Shown here: one piece after another, positions 61,890 through 64,000 of the stretch | Numbering within the stretch: position 1 is the first letter of the stretch | How the letters are laid out: each line of letters starts with the position of its first letter | DNA from: Pseudophaeobacter sp965641885 | Lineage (GTDB): Bacteria > Pseudomonadota > Alphaproteobacteria > Rhodobacterales > Rhodobacteraceae | DNA length: 64,000 bases | Direction: 5' to 3' | Assembly: GCA_965641885.1 (NCBI GenBank) | Contig: OZ282574.1 | Coordinates: 2,356,001 to 2,420,000, forward strand | The notes under the pieces: generated by a model | The model's database searches: none | The model's input: the letters and a program-made list of their open reading frames with translations, nothing else | Told to the model about the DNA's origin: nothing | Position numbers and translations under genes: made by a program

Positions 61890-63026
61890 TTAAACCACCG
61901 CCGCCCTCAGCCTTTCACGGTGCCGTGATAACCAAAGCGCCGCTGTCACCAAAGGCATATCCTGATAGAGATCAGCGTCAATGCCCTGCATCAGGCTGTC
62001 GAAATCGAGGATCTGGCTGCGCAGATCTTCATTTTCACCGGCAACACCTCCACCACCATTGACTAAAGAAAGGTCCGTAAGGCCTACAAAAATATAAATA
62101 AACTCGCCAGAAGACCCGCTGGAAGGATAGCCGCTACTCACGGCCTCCAGCCGGTTGATATGCACTCCGGCCTCCTCCATCGCCTCACGGCAGGCCGCCT
62201 GATCGGCCGTTTCGCCAAGATCAATAAGCCCCGCCACCGGCTCCCACATCCAGGGTTGTTTTTCACCGGCAATATAGGTCGCGGCGCGGAACTGTTTGAC
62301 CAAAAGCACCTGATCGCGCACGGGATCATAGGGCAGAACCACCGAAGCCCGCCCAACCAGCGCCACGCCCCGGTTCACCACCGGGCTCATACTGCCATCA
62401 AAGCGGCGAAACTGCAGATCCATCTCTTCCATCGCAAAGAAATTCACATAGGCGCGCTTGTGCGCGTGCACGATGACATCGCGGGACAGATCATGCGCCG
62501 GATCCTCTGGTTGCGACTGCGCTGTCAGCCATGAGGCCGCGCGGCGGCGGATCGACGGGAAGCTCTGCGCCATGTCTTCAGCCGAGACACGCCCCTGATA
62601 GGCCATCACCTCTTCGGCCGCCCGCAGTGTGAGCACGCCCCACTCAGCGATCCAGGCATCAAGATCCCAACGCGCGCCGGGCTGCCACAGGCCAGGCGCT
62701 GGAAAATAAACCTCGGCCGCAACCTGAGCACCTGCTTGATCCTCTGCCGTCAATGAAACTGTGATCGGTTTGAGAGCGTAGTCAAAGCCCCCCTCGTAGT
62801 AATTGAGAGAGGCCAGGTCGGTCTCTGAAAGCCCCCGCACCAGCACACCCGGCGCCGCGGCCCCGGGAGCCTCGCAGAGCATCGGAAAGACCTGATCCCG
62901 CACAGCAAAGACCGCGTGATCTGCCAGGCTGGCCTCGGCAACATCCAGATCATCACCACCGCGCCCCAACACACGTTCAAGCAGCGGCACAAAGCGCAGC
63001 GTGCCGTAGAAAAACAGATCAACCAC
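61890..63026 (-). CDS. trgB: TrgB: GGCT/AIG2-like domain fused to a Nudix hydrolase
   Basis: 378 residues. The N-terminal domain begins LFFYGTLRFVPLL, the YGTL motif of gamma-glutamylcyclotransferase-like folds (about 1-110). The C-terminal Nudix domain (about 200-365) has a complete box GLIDLGETADQAACREAMEEAGV (Gly, Glu, REAMEEAG in register), of the ADP-ribose pyrophosphatase type. Order trgA-trgB-cysK matches the tellurite resistance locus of R. sphaeroides. Its real substrate is not established from sequence. It lies 28 bases after trgA. Confidence 0.88.
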   Translation of the reverse strand: MVDLFFYGTLRFVPLLERVLGRGGDDLDVAEASLADHAVFAVRDQVFPMLCEAPGAAAPGVLVRGLSETDLASLNYYEGGFDYALKPITVSLTAEDQAGAQVAAEVYFPAPGLWQPGARWDLDAWIAEWGVLTLRAAEEVMAYQGRVSAEDMAQSFPSIRRRAASWLTAQSQPEDPAHDLSRDVIVHAHKRAYVNFFAMEEMDLQFRRFDGSMSPVVNRGVALVGRASVVLPYDPVRDQVLLVKQFRAATYIAGEKQPWMWEPVAGLIDLGETADQAACREAMEEAGVHINRLEAVSSGYPSSGSSGEFIYIFVGLTDLSLVNGGGGVAGENEDLRSQILDFDSLMQGIDADLYQDMPLVTAALWLSRHRERLRAAVV

Positions 63027-63054
63027 GTCTTTTAACCCTTTGTTAAGTCATAGT

Positions 63055-63495
63055 TCACGGCCAACGCTTATGCGCGTTTTCGGCCAAAAGCCCCACAAGA
63101 CAGCCGCCCACAGCCAGCGAAATCAGCACCGTGGGCACCGCTATGACAAAGAAAAAATCCACCGAGATGGTAAGTATCGCCAGCAAGGCCTCAAACGGGC
63201 CATCAAAGCGGTTGCGCATGGCCTGGCGAAACATCTCCCAGGATCCCTGGATAAGAAGCGCCCAAAGCACCATCACCGCAGCCCCAGTCAAACCATTGTT
63301 GATCGCGGGCACCAGCCCATGGCCAACCCGCCGCCCCATAAAGATCCAACCGGTCAGCAGACCCAGCACAACGTTCACATGGGTGAAATAGCCAAAGTCA
63401 GTGCCTTCGGGCATCAGGGGCATGACCTGCCCCGAGACAACAAAGGCGAGCAGCGCCAAAGAAAGGGCGGCGGTCAGGCGGGCTCCGGTGGGCAT
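63055..63495 (-). CDS. trgA: TrgA family membrane protein
   Basis: 146 residues with four hydrophobic segments (about 7-28, 38-58, 70-88, 112-135) and the motif GWIFMGRRVGHGLVPAINNGLTGA typical of TrgA proteins of Rhodobacterales. The family is named from a tellurite resistance locus; the biochemical role is unknown. It is first in a run trgA-trgB-cysK-mscS-alaX, all on one strand with short gaps or overlaps. Upstream is a 19-base tandem repeat. Confidence 0.85.
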   Translation of the reverse strand: MPTGARLTAALSLALLAFVVSGQVMPLMPEGTDFGYFTHVNVVLGLLTGWIFMGRRVGHGLVPAINNGLTGAAVMVLWALLIQGSWEMFRQAMRNRFDGPFEALLAILTISVDFFFVIAVPTVLISLAVGGCLVGLLAENAHKRWP

Positions 63496-63640
63496 TTCGA
63501 CAGTTTTCCTTGCTCACGGCGACAACAAATGCGTCCCGATGGTTAGAACGACGCCTCAATTTCGCGCGTCCTGCCGCACAGCACAAGAGGTGGAACAAAA
63601 GATGCGTTTTTTGCCCGAGCTGTTGTGCAGCGCATTTGGG

Positions 63641-63688
63641 TTACGGGGTGCGATGGGATTTACGGGGTGCAATGGGAGTTGCGGGGCG
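63641..63688. repeat. 19-bp tandem repeat, about 2.5 copies, upstream of trgA
   Basis: TTACGGGGTGCGATGGGAT (63641-63659), TTACGGGGTGCAATGGGAG (63660-63678) and the partial TTGCGGGGCG (63679-63688). The first two copies differ at two positions. It lies 146 bases upstream of trgA and 55 bases past the end of the aminotransferase gene. Confidence 0.85.
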
Positions 63689-63743
63689 TTTGTACGCACC
63701 CAGACCTGCGCCATGCAGCCCCTTATGATTTTACAGCATGATA

Positions 63744-64000
63744 CTACAGCACCTGATCAAGTGCGGCGATCAGTTTGGCCACCTCTTCCTCGCTGGTGTA
63801 ATGGGTGAAACTCAGCCGCAAGACGCCGTCATCGGGGTTCACCCCCATGGCCGTCAGCGCACGCACCGCATAAAAGTCACCGCCCCCCGCCATGATGCCG
63901 TGTTCCGCCAATTGGCGTGCAACGGGTTCAGCCGGGCGGTTCAGTGCCAATGCCACCGTGGGGGCACGCGTGGCCGCGTCGTCCGGGCCAATCAGCCGCA
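63744..64000 (-). CDS. Class V aminotransferase, C-terminal part (gene continues past the window)
   Basis: Only the last 85 or so codons are present; the frame is open to the window edge. The reading RLIGPDDAATRAPTVALAL, AEHGIMAGGGDFYAV and GVLRLSFTHYTSEEEV fits the C-terminal domain of cysteine desulfurase-like class V aminotransferases (PLP enzymes). The PLP Lys lies outside the window, so activity cannot be judged. Confidence 0.8.
   Translation of the reverse strand, partial: RLIGPDDAATRAPTVALALNRPAEPVARQLAEHGIMAGGGDFYAVRALTAMGVNPDDGVLRLSFTHYTSEEEVAKLIAALDQVL

Overview
The window reads as chromosomal DNA of a marine alphaproteobacterium, most likely of the Roseobacter group (Rhodobacterales). 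The grounds are the trgA-trgB-cysK block known from Rhodobacter, a GcvT-fused dimethylglycine dehydrogenase type protein, several ABC and TRAP solute-binding proteins, a moderately high GC content and dense operons joined by TGATG or ATGA overlaps. No rRNA, CRISPR array or complete prophage was seen. One tRNA, tRNA-Ser(GGA), is present.

Layout. 0.1-6.4 kb: CNNM/CorC-type membrane protein, BT1/MFS transporter, FAD/GcvT oxidoreductase, MobA-like nucleotidyltransferase. 6.4-13.8 kb: a three-gene envelope glycosylation operon (GT39, GT2, GtrA) divergent from an OmpR/histidine kinase pair, then an MHYT-GGDEF-EAL protein. 14.1-25.7 kb (minus strand): a urea/amide-type ABC transporter whose last ATPase is fused in frame to an amidase, followed by an acyl-CoA synthetase. 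The same strand carries a flotillin gene and an AmiC-like receptor without an evident signal peptide, the latter divergent from a MarR regulator. 26.1-32.7 kb: a nitrate-sensor type chemoreceptor, a secreted serine protease, YaeQ, and a DsbA-fold isomerase plus SDR pair divergent from an HxlR regulator. 32.9-37.8 kb: a polyamine-type ABC transporter with two broken genes (ATPase with two frameshifts, binding protein with a nonsense codon), facing an intact acetylpolyamine deacetylase. 38.0-42.8 kb: a LacI regulator divergent from a complete threonate catabolic set (ltnD-otnK-otnC-otnI). 42.8-52.6 kb: cytochrome c with a PQQ-type dehydrogenase, a periplasmic binding protein with a hybrid kinase, a methyltransferase, and a LysR/P450/TRAP binding protein group. 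52.7-57.5 kb: a probable mobile segment (Cro-like protein, large serine recombinase, two ParB-like proteins) ending at tRNA-Ser. 57.5-64.0 kb: AlaX, MscS-type channel, CysK, TrgB, TrgA, and the end of a class V aminotransferase.

How the genes work together. The 14-25 kb cluster can be read as one pathway: bind an amide outside, import it, hydrolyse it with an amidase tethered to the transporter, and activate the acid with CoA. The recombinase and two ParB-like genes overlap so tightly that they are probably one translationally coupled unit. The recombinase has no normal start codon upstream of its first conserved strand. These two loci are the best candidates for something not yet described.
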